Positions 44,525 through 54,890 of a DNA stretch of 64,000 nt are shown one piece after another (within the stretch, counting starts at the first letter, position 1; each line of letters starts with the position of its first letter). This DNA is from Penicillus capitatus. Lineage: Eukaryota; Chlorophyta. The stretch is taken from the NCBI GenBank assembly GCA_965649825.1, contig OZ287697.1, forward strand, positions 248,001 to 312,000. Direction: 5' to 3'. The position numbers were made by a program, and so were the translations under genes. The notes under the pieces are model-generated. The model saw only the letters and a list, made by a program, of their open reading frames with translations, ran no database searches and was not told the origin of the DNA.

Positions 44525-47475
44525 CTCCGCCAGGTCATGGCGCTTCGCCTGGCGTGACGCTTCGAGTAGACCGTGCCCTTCTTAAGGGTGCTGAACCAAG
44601 TATCTCTCAAACATCTTTTATTCTCAAACTCGGCCGAACTCTTTTCCTGACACCTTTTGAAAGTCGCTTATCAGTCCTTCCGGTTAGTGTGCTTGGTGGA
44701 GGCCTTACTGGCCTGTTTTCGTGTTGTTTTCTTCGAGACGTTTCGGTCAATCCTATTCTCGGAAAGAACGGTCGTGTTTCTGTCCGTATTCACAATTTCT
44801 CCGACCGCCTCACTACACTTTCCCCTAAGTTGAAAGTCGTTCGAGGAACCTTTTCCGGAAGTGGGCGGATTCTTAATGACCCACAACTCGTTTTACGACT
44901 TACTTCTCAGGATTCCCCCACATCCGAGCGCCCGGATGTTGGTTTGGAATCGTCACCTTCGTTTTCTGTTTGGCAATCTCGTTTTCCGTACCTTTTTACC
45001 GACAATGATTCTAGTTATGCGACGTCTTCTACACTCCGTGCGCTTGTAGTAAGAGCTGACGATTTGATCTGGAAGTCCCCGGTCCCGTTTGCAGACTCGG
45101 GTGCTCCTCCTTGCTTTACTGATTGTTCTGCCCAGCATGCGCGGCACGAGATTGAATCCTCACTTTCCCGTGGCATTATACAAGAAGTTCCTCGTTTTGA
45201 CCGTGGGTTTTTCTCTCCTGTCATTTTTCTTCGTAAACCTGACGGCCGTGTACGCGTGGTGGTTAATTTTCAAAAATTAAACCACTATTCCGAAGTCTGG
45301 AATTCGCACACTCCAGACACACGAACAGCTATTCGCGCTGTTGAGCCTTCGTGGCGTTTCTTTACCATCCTTGATCTTCGCGATGGGTATTTTCATATTC
45401 CAGTGGACACTGCCCTCAGTCGCCTGTTTTGTTTTTCCTGTTTTGGCCGTCGTTTCCGTTTTGTCACTCTTCCTCAGGGCTGGGCCTCAAGTGTCGGTTT
45501 CTTCAACGACCGTATCCGCCGAATTCTTGGCCATTTACCTGGATTAGCTTATTTCGATGACATTATTGTTGGTGGCCAGGATCGCGTTTCACATGATCGC
45601 AATTTAGAAGCTGTTCTGACCGCTCTCCAATCCGCCGGTCTGCATGTGAATCCGCGCAAGGTCCAATTCTGCCGCCCATCGGTTCAGTTTCTTGGATTTT
45701 CTCTCTCGGGTGATCAATATCATCAGCGCAATTTTATCTCACAACAACTTGCACAGTTGCCGCTGGTTCGATCTCGTAAGGAATTACAGCGTGTATTGGG
45801 AATTTTTACTGCTTGTCGCGGCAATTCCCCTGGCTTGGGAATTGCTCTTGCACCTCTTTACTCCCTTCTTCATAAACAAGTCCACTTCATTGATTGGTCA
45901 GAAGTTCAAAATCTCATCCGTGCTGTAGCTGCCCGGTTAATTCGCAATTCGCTGAATTTCCTCCGTTGTGTCGCATCCCCAAGTTTTCATCTTGAAGTTG
46001 ATTGGTCGGGAGCCGGAGCTGGCTATCTTCTCTATGCGGGTCATCGTTCACAACGCCGCATCATTGCTACTAACTCGCGTAGTCTTCATGGCTATCCTGT
46101 CAGCTCTTTTCTTGGTGAGCTTGACGCTATTATTTGGTGTCTGCAAGACACTCTTCCCCTTACTGTCGGCTGCCCTGTTCATTTATATACAGACTCACTC
46201 AGCGCGTTACAAAAACTCCAGGCTCGGGATGTTTGGTACAAATCACGTTCTGATCTACGTGTGGGTCGCCGCCTGGGATGGCTGTGGTCTAATTTTCCTC
46301 TACACACCCGACTGTTCTTGCATTTCTTGCCGTCTTCGGATAACTTTCTCTCTGACTGTCTTTCCCGTTGGCCCACTTTAGCACAGCGGAAGGAAGTGGA
46401 CCTAAATGTTATACAAGGCGGAGAGTATAAAGGGCAAAGGAAAAGATTGCAAGCGGCGCATGAAGGCCACTGGGGAGTAAAGAAAACAGTACTAAATTTA
46501 AAAAGAGATGGGGGCCCGAAGTGGAGAGGGATGGAAAGAGATGTTCAAGAATATGTGGCGAATTGTTGGACTTGTCAGATGTGGGGACAGGTACAACACA
46601 GAGTGGATTTGGGAATCACAACGGCAACTGGAATTGGAGACGCTGTGGGTATTGACTTTGCTGGTCCGTTACCGATTAAGGATAGAGAGGAGCCAAGATA
46701 TATCCTTGTGATGGTGGACTACCTCTCACGATGGGTCGAAGCATGGGCTTGTACTGCCCCAAGCAGCGAAGTGGCAGTAAGAGCATTAGGAAAGTGGAGA
46801 CAGAAAAATGGCAAGATCAAAATGCTCGTGTCAGACAATGCCCAAACATGGCGATCCAAGGAAGTGAGGAGTTGGTGTGAAAGGAACAAGACTGTGCAGC
46901 GACTGACGGCCAGTTACATGCCTCAGTCAAATGGGATGTGTGAGAGACAGATAGGGGTGCTCAAGGGGAGACTAAAGAGGATGGCAAAGAATCCTTGGGA
47001 GTGGAGGAAGGTTCTACCCACGGCGACTCGCATTATGAACCGCTCGGTAAATGAGACCACTGGATATAGTGCCGCGGAGTTGAAGAATGGAGAGATGAGG
47101 AATGGAAGAAAGGTAAATAATGAAGTCCAGAAGAGGTGGATTCAAGAAGCAATGGAGAAGACATTGAAGCGGCAGGAATACACGAATGAACTGAGAAGGA
47201 AAAAGTTTGGAAGTAGGAAACGAGTTAAATTGGGAGATCATGTGCTGAGGCCAAGAATAAAAGCTGATGCGGGCACATTTCGCCCACCATGGGATGAAGA
47301 GCCATGCGTGGTAAAGGAGGCCCTGGGAAACAGCCTATGGCTAGTAGAGGGTTTACTTTTTGGGAAAGTCTATAAGGTTCACGACGATCAACTGAGACAA
47401 GTCCCTCATATGACTACAGCGCAGCTGGAAGCGTGTCGGGATAGAGTGCTGAACGACATGGACGGTGACTATTAA
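44518..47475 (+). CDS. pol: Retroelement polymerase (RT, RNase H, integrase)
   Basis: About 980 aa, in the -1 frame relative to the protease; the sequence TTCAAAC at 44515-44521 could serve as the slip site. RT motifs are ILDLRDGYFHIP, VTLPQGWASS and the catalytic YFDDI. RNase H has DWSGAGAGY, LGELDA, LYTDSLSAL and DNFLSD. Integrase has an HHCC finger (HEGHWG to CWTC), then the D,D-35-E core in GIDFAGPLP, LVSDNAQTW and GMCERQIG. The last 14 codons lie inside the right LTR. The RT half and the integrase half differ in base composition: T-rich up to about 46380, then A- and G-rich. Confidence 0.93.
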   Translation, partial: KLAPPGHGASPGVTLRVDRALLKGAEPSISQTSFILKLGRTLFLTPFESRLSVLPVSVLGGGLTGLFSCCFLRDVSVNPILGKNGRVSVRIHNFSDRLTTLSPKLKVVRGTFSGSGRILNDPQLVLRLTSQDSPTSERPDVGLESSPSFSVWQSRFPYLFTDNDSSYATSSTLRALVVRADDLIWKSPVPFADSGAPPCFTDCSAQHARHEIESSLSRGIIQEVPRFDRGFFSPVIFLRKPDGRVRVVVNFQKLNHYSEVWNSHTPDTRTAIRAVEPSWRFFTILDLRDGYFHIPVDTALSRLFCFSCFGRRFRFVTLPQGWASSVGFFNDRIRRILGHLPGLAYFDDIIVGGQDRVSHDRNLEAVLTALQSAGLHVNPRKVQFCRPSVQFLGFSLSGDQYHQRNFISQQLAQLPLVRSRKELQRVLGIFTACRGNSPGLGIALAPLYSLLHKQVHFIDWSEVQNLIRAVAARLIRNSLNFLRCVASPSFHLEVDWSGAGAGYLLYAGHRSQRRIIATNSRSLHGYPVSSFLGELDAIIWCLQDTLPLTVGCPVHLYTDSLSALQKLQARDVWYKSRSDLRVGRRLGWLWSNFPLHTRLFLHFLPSSDNFLSDCLSRWPTLAQRKEVDLNVIQGGEYKGQRKRLQAAHEGHWGVKKTVLNLKRDGGPKWRGMERDVQEYVANCWTCQMWGQVQHRVDLGITTATGIGDAVGIDFAGPLPIKDREEPRYILVMVDYLSRWVEAWACTAPSSEVAVRALGKWRQKNGKIKMLVSDNAQTWRSKEVRSWCERNKTVQRLTASYMPQSNGMCERQIGVLKGRLKRMAKNPWEWRKVLPTATRIMNRSVNETTGYSAAELKNGEMRNGRKVNNEVQKRWIQEAMEKTLKRQEYTNELRRKKFGSRKRVKLGDHVLRPRIKADAGTFRPPWDEEPCVVKEALGNSLWLVEGLLFGKVYKVHDDQLRQVPHMTTAQLEACRDRVLNDMDGDY

Positions 47476-47572
47476 GGGTCACATCATCGATATAAATTAA
47501 AAAAACAGCATTAGGTTATTTGTATCTGACGTTCCCTTTTAAGCTTCTGTTTACACCAAACAAAAAGCGAAA
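47434..47572 (+). repeat. Right LTR (139 bp)
   Basis: Identical to 42485-42623. It begins inside pol, 42 bp before the stop codon at 47473-47475. The expected purine tract just upstream is weak (GCTGGAAGCG). Confidence 0.9.
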
Positions 47573-48304
47573 GGCCTCCTTCCTGAGAAGAACAAATGTC
47601 CAGATTTCCCTGTTCGAGGAAGTACTCGTGACGGCGAGGAATGCCAGAAATCTGTCTTGCTGTGGAAATTAGAGACCGAGTCAGTGTCAGGCGCATCTGC
47701 ACTTTGTGTAGCCCCTAACGCGAAGGACGGCGCGACGGAGGTCGCTGTAACAACCGATGGGTGCATCGAATTGAAGGTTTCTGACACGTCTGGTCAGTCG
47801 GTGGTTCTCGCCACGGACGCAACGGCTGTTCGCATCTTTAAGGTGAAGCAAGACGTACAAGGCACGCGTCCCAATGGCCGTTTTGTTACCGTCAAGTGCG
47901 CGGAGAATCCGATCACTGAAGAGGAAACGGTCCACGGAAGCCAAGGTGATATATCCTACGCATGCGAAAGGAGAAACATCGGTGCACGGCTGCTACTAGA
48001 AAATCGTGATCAGGCCTTTCGCAAGTATACTGTAAACTGTTTCACCCAATGCTCGGAAACCCAGTTGGTGCGCAAAAAAGGGTTGCATGGCAGAACCAAA
48101 AGAACCGGGGTGCAGGAGTTTCCAAAGGGCACATCGCCGAGAAGGGCCATGTCCCCTCCCTCTGTTTTGCCGTCGTTGTCTACCAAACCCGAAAGCGATG
48201 GTAGATTGTTTTCGAGACAGACGTGCGGATCTGAGTCCTGGACTAAACTGTCGTTAACGTTCATCCTTATTGTAGCCACAATCCCTATCGATGATGCCCC
48301 GTAA
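47573..48304 (+). pseudogene. Open frame abutting the retroelement, possible 3' half of the interrupted gene
   Basis: The frame is open from the LTR edge to 48304 (about 243 codons). The first 120 codons read like an extracellular or lectin-like beta domain (ECQKSVLLWKLETESVSG, TTDGCIELKVSDTSGQSVVL) with spaced Cys. The last part is low in structure. No family was recognised. Confidence 0.35.
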
Positions 48305-48974
48305 ACGTGGTACGCCCTCCACCCTCGCTGTATGATACCCTGGAGGGTCCGCGTTCGATTCCAAGCCGACGGCGACGGTCCATGTTATGTTGTGCCCTGC
48401 CGATGCATTTCTTGCGAGGAATCTGTGAGGCGCATTAGACGACAGAGCGTTGCCGTTGTGAAATGCTTCCTCCCCAGCAACGTCCTGCCCTGCCATAACA
48501 CCCGATGATCACAACCGCAGACGTCGGTCTATCTTGCCTGCAGTTGATTGATGTGATTCTTTTCCCTCCTTGACATTGGACCGCTGAATTTTCCTGTGCG
48601 AACCATGTCGACATGGATTGGCAATTCACTGTTGGAAGGCGACTAGACGAGCGGTTTCCGGTCGGCTTACACGCTTACGTCAGAAGCCGACTACAGAAAC
48701 ATGGAGGCCACGGATGCACGTGGACGAGAACAGTCCCTCTTGTCCTTCCGGTTATTCTAGCGTTGCCGAGAGAATTGCTCCTGGTGGACGGGACAATAGC
48801 TTCGCGAGTTTGGTTTCTTGGTTGCACAGACGAACTATCCAAAAAGTGTACGAAACTTGAAGACCGGAAACAAATGCCATGCACCGACCATATGTGAACA
48901 AAACGACGTCTTTGTGAAAATATGGCGCCACTCTGATGGGACGGCGATGTAATTGGTTGTCACGCTCCCGCGTG

Positions 48975-49105
48975 AGTGTCACATCGTCTGCCTCGTTTCC
49001 GAGGGGTTAGTAATTCCAAGTGGCGCTTGTACAAGGTAACTGTCCTTTTCGGGGCACTTTCTTGTGGCTCTGAGCGCCGGATGACTCACCTGATCTGTGA
49101 AGTCT
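48975..49105 (+). repeat. Dispersed repeat R2, copy 2
   Basis: Blocks GTGTCACATCGTCTGCC, CGTTTCCGAGGGGTT, GCGCTTGTACAAGGT, GTCCTTTTCGGGGCA, TGTGGCTCTGAGCG and ATGACTCACCTG match copy 1. It runs directly into a TATA box and repeat R1, so R2 plus R1 may together form an LTR of about 340 bp. Confidence 0.6.
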
Positions 49106-49139
49106 TGTCACATTTCGTGTATAAATAGGCGTATCGTAA

Positions 49140-49310
49140 TGTCAGTGAACAACCGTCCACCTTCGTGCGGCTGCCACGGAGACGCGTTGATATGACGCTC
49201 GTGTGCGTCTGACGCGTACGTGATCCGAACTAATGATCGTTAAGACAGTCTTTGTAACCGACAAGCCTTCGTCGTAATCGCATCGTTCGCCGACTGCGCG
49301 ACACATAACA
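49140..49310 (+). repeat. Dispersed repeat R1, copy 3
   Basis: GTCAGTGAACAACCGTCC, CACCTTCGTGCGGCTG, AGACAGTCTTTGTAACCG, CCTTCGTCGTAATCGCATCG and CCGACTGCGCGACAC are in the same order as in copies 1 and 2. It starts about 20 bp after a TATA box. Confidence 0.7.
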
Positions 49311-50134
49311 ACAAAGAACCTCGCTCCGTGAACTGTAAAAGCCTTCCGCTGCGTTTGTTCGTTAAGCGGGCGCTCCCGCGTGACATTGGTGGCATTTGTG
49401 TCACTTAGCCTTTCCCGCGCATTTGGCAGTGGAGGCAACCGTCTTCGCCGAGTAAAGGCGTGAGTCTTGGTGGCCAGGAGTGAGTTCCTATGAAGTTCGC
49501 GCTTTTCTGTAGAAACTTCTAGAACCTCATTGGGAACTCGTTTTCGAAGTTCACGGTTTTTTCCTGTCGTCACATCGGGGACTGAGTATTCAAGCGAGGG
49601 TTCGGGCACATAAAACATCTTTCGCTCGACGTCCGAGTATACACTTGTGTCCTTGCCCATCCTCATCTTGCTTCAAGACATCCACCGTGCTTGTGAGGTG
49701 AGCCAACACGGAGACGATTCCGGCGCCAACGCTCTTCCTCCGCGTCCCCCTGGCCGGGGAGGCGAGGGAGAAATACGTGTCCATGCCGAGGACATTGTAA
49801 GGGAGGTGTAGGGTCAGGCTGCCGAAGGGAGTTTTCGCAATCTTATTAACAGTTTCTGTTCTTTCTTTTTCGCAAGGTCTCAACACTTACTCCGACGACC
49901 AAACTATGATATCGTGAGTGGTAAAGACTCGTTCGATGAACGAATACAACTCTATACTTATGCAGGCTGCGATCTAATCAAAAAGCTTCAATCCTTGTTA
50001 CCTTGCTGCCTATGAAGACGACCTTTCCTGAATACCCTTAAAAGCATGTGATATAGCTCTTTGTTCCGAACTCGACACGTATGCGTGATAGCATCTATTC
50101 GATGCGTCTTTCTAATAAAACGACATTCATCGTT

Positions 50135-52845
50135 ACATGATTAGACCATTGCGGCCTACTTCCACCGTTTTTTCTCGGTGTTTTTCTAAACATGTACGAT
50201 GCATTTTCTGTTGAAGGGAAATTTTAAACGCAGAAGGACAGACGAATCAAATACAGAAGAATGAGCACGATAGAACAGAACTTTGCAAGTTTAAAGCCAG
50301 CAAATGACTCTGACAGTCAGTACCATTCATAGGAGTACTCATCACTTCATCAGAGCATAGACACGATCTCAAGGTAGAACAATAGACGTCAGCAGGACAA
50401 CAGCCACATGACAGAAAAAATCAGGCAGAAATGAATGCCATCATCGATAGAAAGAAGAAAAGATCGAACAGGTTCATCTGTTGGTGTAGAACGGGGCCTC
50501 TGGACATTCCTCGCGGGTGCGAATGGGAATCACATTACAGCCGCATCCATCCAAAGAGGTATCATACCCTTCGTCGGTACAGCACCTCTCCAGATTGGCC
50601 CCATTCCAATTCCATCTGCGAAAGAAGGTAATCATTCAGCTTGAATTATTCTTTATCAACGGTGCACCTGTCTGGGGCGGAACCAATGAACTTGTCTGTG
50701 GGATCGAGCGCTCTTACGGCGCATCCGAAATCGCACCAGGTATCCTTGTAGTGTTCGGCGCCGTTCCAGCAGCCGAAATCCGGCCATCCTGCCTTGCCCC
50801 AGTGCAGACGACTAGGCGAACAGGATTCGTTGGCCACGAGGTAAGCAATCAGCTGTTTGAAAGGCAAATTGCTTGACCTCGGTCTAGATAGCAGAGCAGC
50901 GTCATAGAGAGTCTGTACCCGATCTGATTACGCACTCTCTGTTGTAGTAGAAGAAGTCGACAAGTTGAAACCAGACGTATGCTCGGTCGTGTGAAGCTGA
51001 CAGCAATCCGCTCTCCTTTCCAGCGAATCTGATTAAGAGAGGCTGTTGCAAAAATGTCTCAGCGGACAGACCCTCGGCAAGAGTTAGAAAGCCGTCCATG
51101 CACTCTGCAAGCTTCTCCAGCGGCACCCCCACTTCATAATCGTCAACACTTCCCGGCCTAGTTATACTTTCTATGGAAGCAAGTAACTCGACTTCATGTG
51201 TGTCTCCGGTGACGTTTCCAAACAGAATCGATAACCCAGCCGGAGAAGATTCGACAATCGATGCTGTCAAATCCGGATTGCTCAGATTCAGGCTTGGAGG
51301 ACGCGGATCCGGAACGGTCCAGTCGACGCCATTAGCGATGGCAGAGCGAGACTTGTAGAAGCGAGCATTGGCAAGACTGCTGAACATTTGGTATGCGCGT
51401 GGAGGAGTAGCTTGAGAATTCGCCCCGTTGTGAGAATCGCCTGTTAGCTCTCTACCGCGTTCTTCAGCTTCCAGATTCTCAAACGTCAAACGCGAGAACT
51501 GCAGATCGACCTTTAGCGATGTTCAAATGCCAGGGTTTCTTACCGTAGTGTTTTTGGCGAACGCGATGAAGTACGTGACTCCTTCAATCCACTCAGGGAT
51601 CGGCTCACCCGAAGCGTAAGCTGCCTGAATATCTCTGATTTCCGAGAAGAAGTTCTCGCGGTCAGTCGACTGCTTGATCGTCCTTCTGACAAGCGTTTCG
51701 CGAATGATCCGCATTTTCACGTCGGTCACGACACCGAGGCGTCCGACGCTGACCTGAAAGGCCCTGAAGTACAGTGGGTGTCGATCTGGGTAGATCTCCG
51801 TCAGCGTTCCGTTGGCCAGCACCACTCTGAAGCCGACAACCTGGTTGGAGAGCGAGCTGTATGTGAAACTGCTTCCGTGCGTACTGGTTGCAACGGCACC
51901 TCCGATCGTCTGATTCACAAAGATTGAAACCTTTCCCAGAGCGTAACCTAGAAACATCTGTCTCGTTCTCCAGGAAAAAAGAGGAGAATGTAATCACCTC
52001 TAGGCGCGTCATCTGTGACGTAGTCTCCGAGAAAGGTCATCAGATCCCAGACGATCACTCCAGCCGACACCCAGACAGACATCTCCTCTTCGTCGATTTC
52101 AATCTTCGGACGGCGGATGGTGGTCATGACGATGTTGGCTGCCGTTTCGCCTTCCTCGAATGCAGCGTTGGCGCAGAAGAAATTCTGGTGGAAACACACA
52201 CGCGTCAGAAAGACGAGTTTATAGCAGGTTATAGTTGCGTCACCCTGTTGTATGAGTGGCCAACGCCGACTGGAGAGATGCGATCGTGGAGTTTCACCGC
52301 TCTCCGAACGTCGCCAACTTTCTTTGGCCTGCATCAGTGGCAACGTCAGTGTTCGGAAAAAATGTTTACTCGAAGATGATCTACCTAACGAGGCGGACTC
52401 TGGTGTCACATACGTATTCGTTAGAATAGTTGCTCAGGTCGTCCGGCACGCTGCATTTCGCAGAGTGGAGGACGTGAAGAAGCGTGAGCCAGAATGCAAT
52501 TGCCCGGTAGGCCGCGGTCATGTCGCCTGGAGAAATCCGAGGTTGACGAGAAAACTGGTCCGCGTCGAAGCCGGTCGTCTTCGGGATTTTTGAGAGCTTG
52601 GAGTCGGCTGCAAACGAATAACGCAAAGAGGAAAGAACGTTTCAGCGACAAAGTGACGGATGACGAATTCACTACCGATTTCGTACAGACAGCGCGGCAT
52701 TTCCGAGCAGCTGCCCGTTGTACAACGTACTGACGAGGCAGTACCTTCAAATGTCCATCTGGACGTCATGCTGAGAACTGTACGTCGACAGCCGATGATG
52801 GACGTTTCACATGGGTTCTAATTCCGTCTACGGAAAACAGAAAAA
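50135..52845. repeat. Segmental duplication, right copy (gene C and flanks)
   Basis: Partner of 39160-41870. The offset is close to 10.97 kb, with small indels. Confidence 0.88.
50474..52521 (-). CDS. Secreted aldonolactone oxidase paralogue C
   Basis: Seven exons (52521-52385, 52328-52244, 52184-51998, 51947-51544, 51510-50936, 50883-50668, 50615-50474) give 581 aa, the duplicate of gene B. The flavin loop is SPVGVGHSYN (His retained). The ALO signature LHWGKAGWP and the Cys-rich tail are intact. The 33-nt intron 4 contains an in-frame TGA, so it must be spliced here, which confirms the intron also inferred in B. Differences from B include changed residues in the loop near the end of exon 5 (SIESITRPGSVDDYE against PPEIFNSTDTIDDYE). 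Confidence 0.9.
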
Positions 52846-52897
52846 CACTTGCACGTTCGGTATCTATTGATCAGCGAATCCCGAAAGGGACAAATCA

Positions 52898-53206
52898 ATG
52901 TTGGATCTAAACAGTTTTTGGTTACTCTCTTTATTCGCGTTAGTAAGCTGCGCCTTGTCGTCTTCCGAACTCGGGCATACTCTTGGCACCATTCGGTTTT
53001 TACGTTTGAAGCACATTGGCTATACTTATGCGTGGTGCATCTTAGGTAGTCTTGCCACGCGTGCTTGTGAAAGAATCTCGGTTGACGATGAGATGTGTTC
53101 CATACTGTCCACTTTTCCATGTTCGTATGATACCGGCGGCTGCGAAAACAATGCCTCAGTGCTCAAAGCTATCAAGCCAGAATTACTAGCTCGGCGTAAA
53201 AAATAG
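52898..53206 (+). CDS. Possible small secreted protein
   Basis: An intronless frame of 102 aa with a clear signal-peptide-like start (SFWLLSLFALVSCALS) and six Cys in the mature part (CILGSLATRAC, MCSILSTFPC, GGCENN). No homology was recognised and no promoter element is visible. Confidence 0.35.
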   Translation: MLDLNSFWLLSLFALVSCALSSSELGHTLGTIRFLRLKHIGYTYAWCILGSLATRACERISVDDEMCSILSTFPCSYDTGGCENNASVLKAIKPELLARRKK

Positions 53207-54890
53207 CTCTTTGGCAAAGGGAGGAGATATGCGCTCTCAAAGGCAACGGAGGTGATACCGCTTGACATCCTTCGCCGTGAAGTGAAAGACACACAGCTCT
53301 TGCGTGAAACAGATGGAAAGTATCAAGAAGTGAATCCAACATGAAGCGTTCGCAGGATCTCGGCGAAGCAGTCGAAGACAGGGGTTAAGCCCCAAGTTAA
53401 TCAGTAGAGCTTGGTTATGTTTGACTGTTGAGCACATTTTCCTTGGCCATCTTACACTGCCAGTCCCTTTTCATTTGTTCCTGCGACTGGCCATTCTGCG
53501 GTACCATTAACATTAGCCTCTCCTCTTGTGGCGGACTCTCTCCTCCGATGCAGTTAGTGGGCAAAGATGTAAGACTCGCTATCACAAAAATCTCCTCAGC
53601 CAGTCTTTCTCGAATCTCATTCGAATGACGCGGGACACGAACGTTGAATGCGTGTTTAGGCAGTTGCGTACAAACGCCAGAGGCATAGCAACGAAAAGCT
53701 GAAAGATAGTAACGACATCGTCAGTCCAGTCAGTCTATTGAAATTTGATCGATGTGACAGTTCTTAGGCGCACTTCAACACGGTGACAACAATGGATCAC
53801 ACCGCGAACACTCCATCGAGTGCAAAACTTAGGAAGGCGTACGCGATTTCTCATTCCCGATGCACTGTATGTCGTCATACGGGAATAGCAGGGGTGTTGA
53901 TTTTCATTGGAAACGGTCATCAAATGACACTTCCATCTCATGAAAGTCTTAGCCTGAAATGCTTTGTTGTGAATCCTTACGACGGCAGCAGGGATGAAAT
54001 CCACACAGTCGTGACTCGGTCGCATATGGAATCAGCAGCATACTTGCCAGGCGAAAAATCGTCTAGGTCTTCTTCACGGGAGATGCTCAAAGCACTTGCT
54101 ACGTTTTGAATCCCTACGTGACCGAGACAGCGACGTCCAATCCCCGAGATCGTTCAAAGTTGCGATGCCGCTGAACCGACTTGGAATCTTTACTGTATAG
54201 GACGCTTCTCATGTCACAGATCTTTAGAATTGCGAGGGAACATCCGATCGCGTGTGTCTTCCGTGATGATCATCCAACGCAGCCTTGAGCCTTGATTTCT
54301 CCTAGATGGTATCTATTCCTCTCTGTGACCGTTACCTTCGAAGCATCGTGTCATGCTCAGCCACGCAATGTCTGCCTTCTTATCGAGTCTCGACGCCGAG
54401 AGTAGAATGCAGATGGTTAGATCAAACGGATCTCTTCGTGCGAAAGAAATCCAACAGCATCTGGACGCCATGACAAAAATTCCATACGGTGTCCGTCCGG
54501 CAGAGACGGACACGCAGAAGGACGCTTCCTTTTCGCGACGCTGCCTCTAAACACTGCTTCTCAGGCGCGAGCGCAGCCGCTCGGTGTGCCATCGTTTCGA
54601 ATGCCCTGTGCTGGGTGCGCCTCGAACTGGTTCGAAGTCTAGGCTCATGCTCCGTTGAGCAGGATAAGCGTTTCGTCCAGTGCTCTCTCACAAGCTCTGA
54701 CCGTACAGCGTGTTTTGTATCCGTCGAACGACGTTTTCAACGGCAGGTAGGCGCTGCTTCGGCGGAGACTCCTGACCGTAGGAAGGTTAGCGTGCCGCGG
54801 AACGTAGATGAGCCGGTGGTTAGCGATCATTTGGAATTTCCTGTTGAGCTTTGGAGTCTCTATCCTCAGGAATAATCGGAATCGGCAAGG
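53207..54890. other. Spacer without a supported gene
   Basis: Frames of 65-128 codons (for example 53783-54109 and 54489-54875) show no domain or plausible splice continuation. Confidence 0.4.

Larger units (their letters stand above)
42485..47572 (+). mobile_element. Ty3-type LTR retrotransposon, 5088 bp, largely intact
   Basis: The element is bounded by a perfect 139-bp direct repeat (42485-42623 and 47434-47572). It encodes gag with a zinc knuckle, an aspartic protease, then reverse transcriptase, RNase H and integrase in that order, the Ty3 arrangement. The flanks GTCCT (42480-42484) and GGCCT (47573-47577) match at four of five bases, as a worn target-site duplication. The LTRs being identical implies recent insertion. 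Between gag and protease lies about 270 bp of LTR-like sequence of another kind (43881-44150). Confidence 0.9.
48305..50134. other. Spacer with dispersed repeats and an unsupported minus frame
   Basis: Repeat R2 (about 48975) is followed by a TATA box (GTATAAATAGG, 49120-49130) and repeat R1 (49140). A minus-strand frame (49142-49666, 174 codons) overlaps R1 and may be part of a mobile element; no domain was recognised. Confidence 0.4.

Noticed and set aside
48340-48375. GTTCGATTCC as the T arm of a tRNA gene.
   Set aside because: No matching acceptor stem or A box could be found around it.
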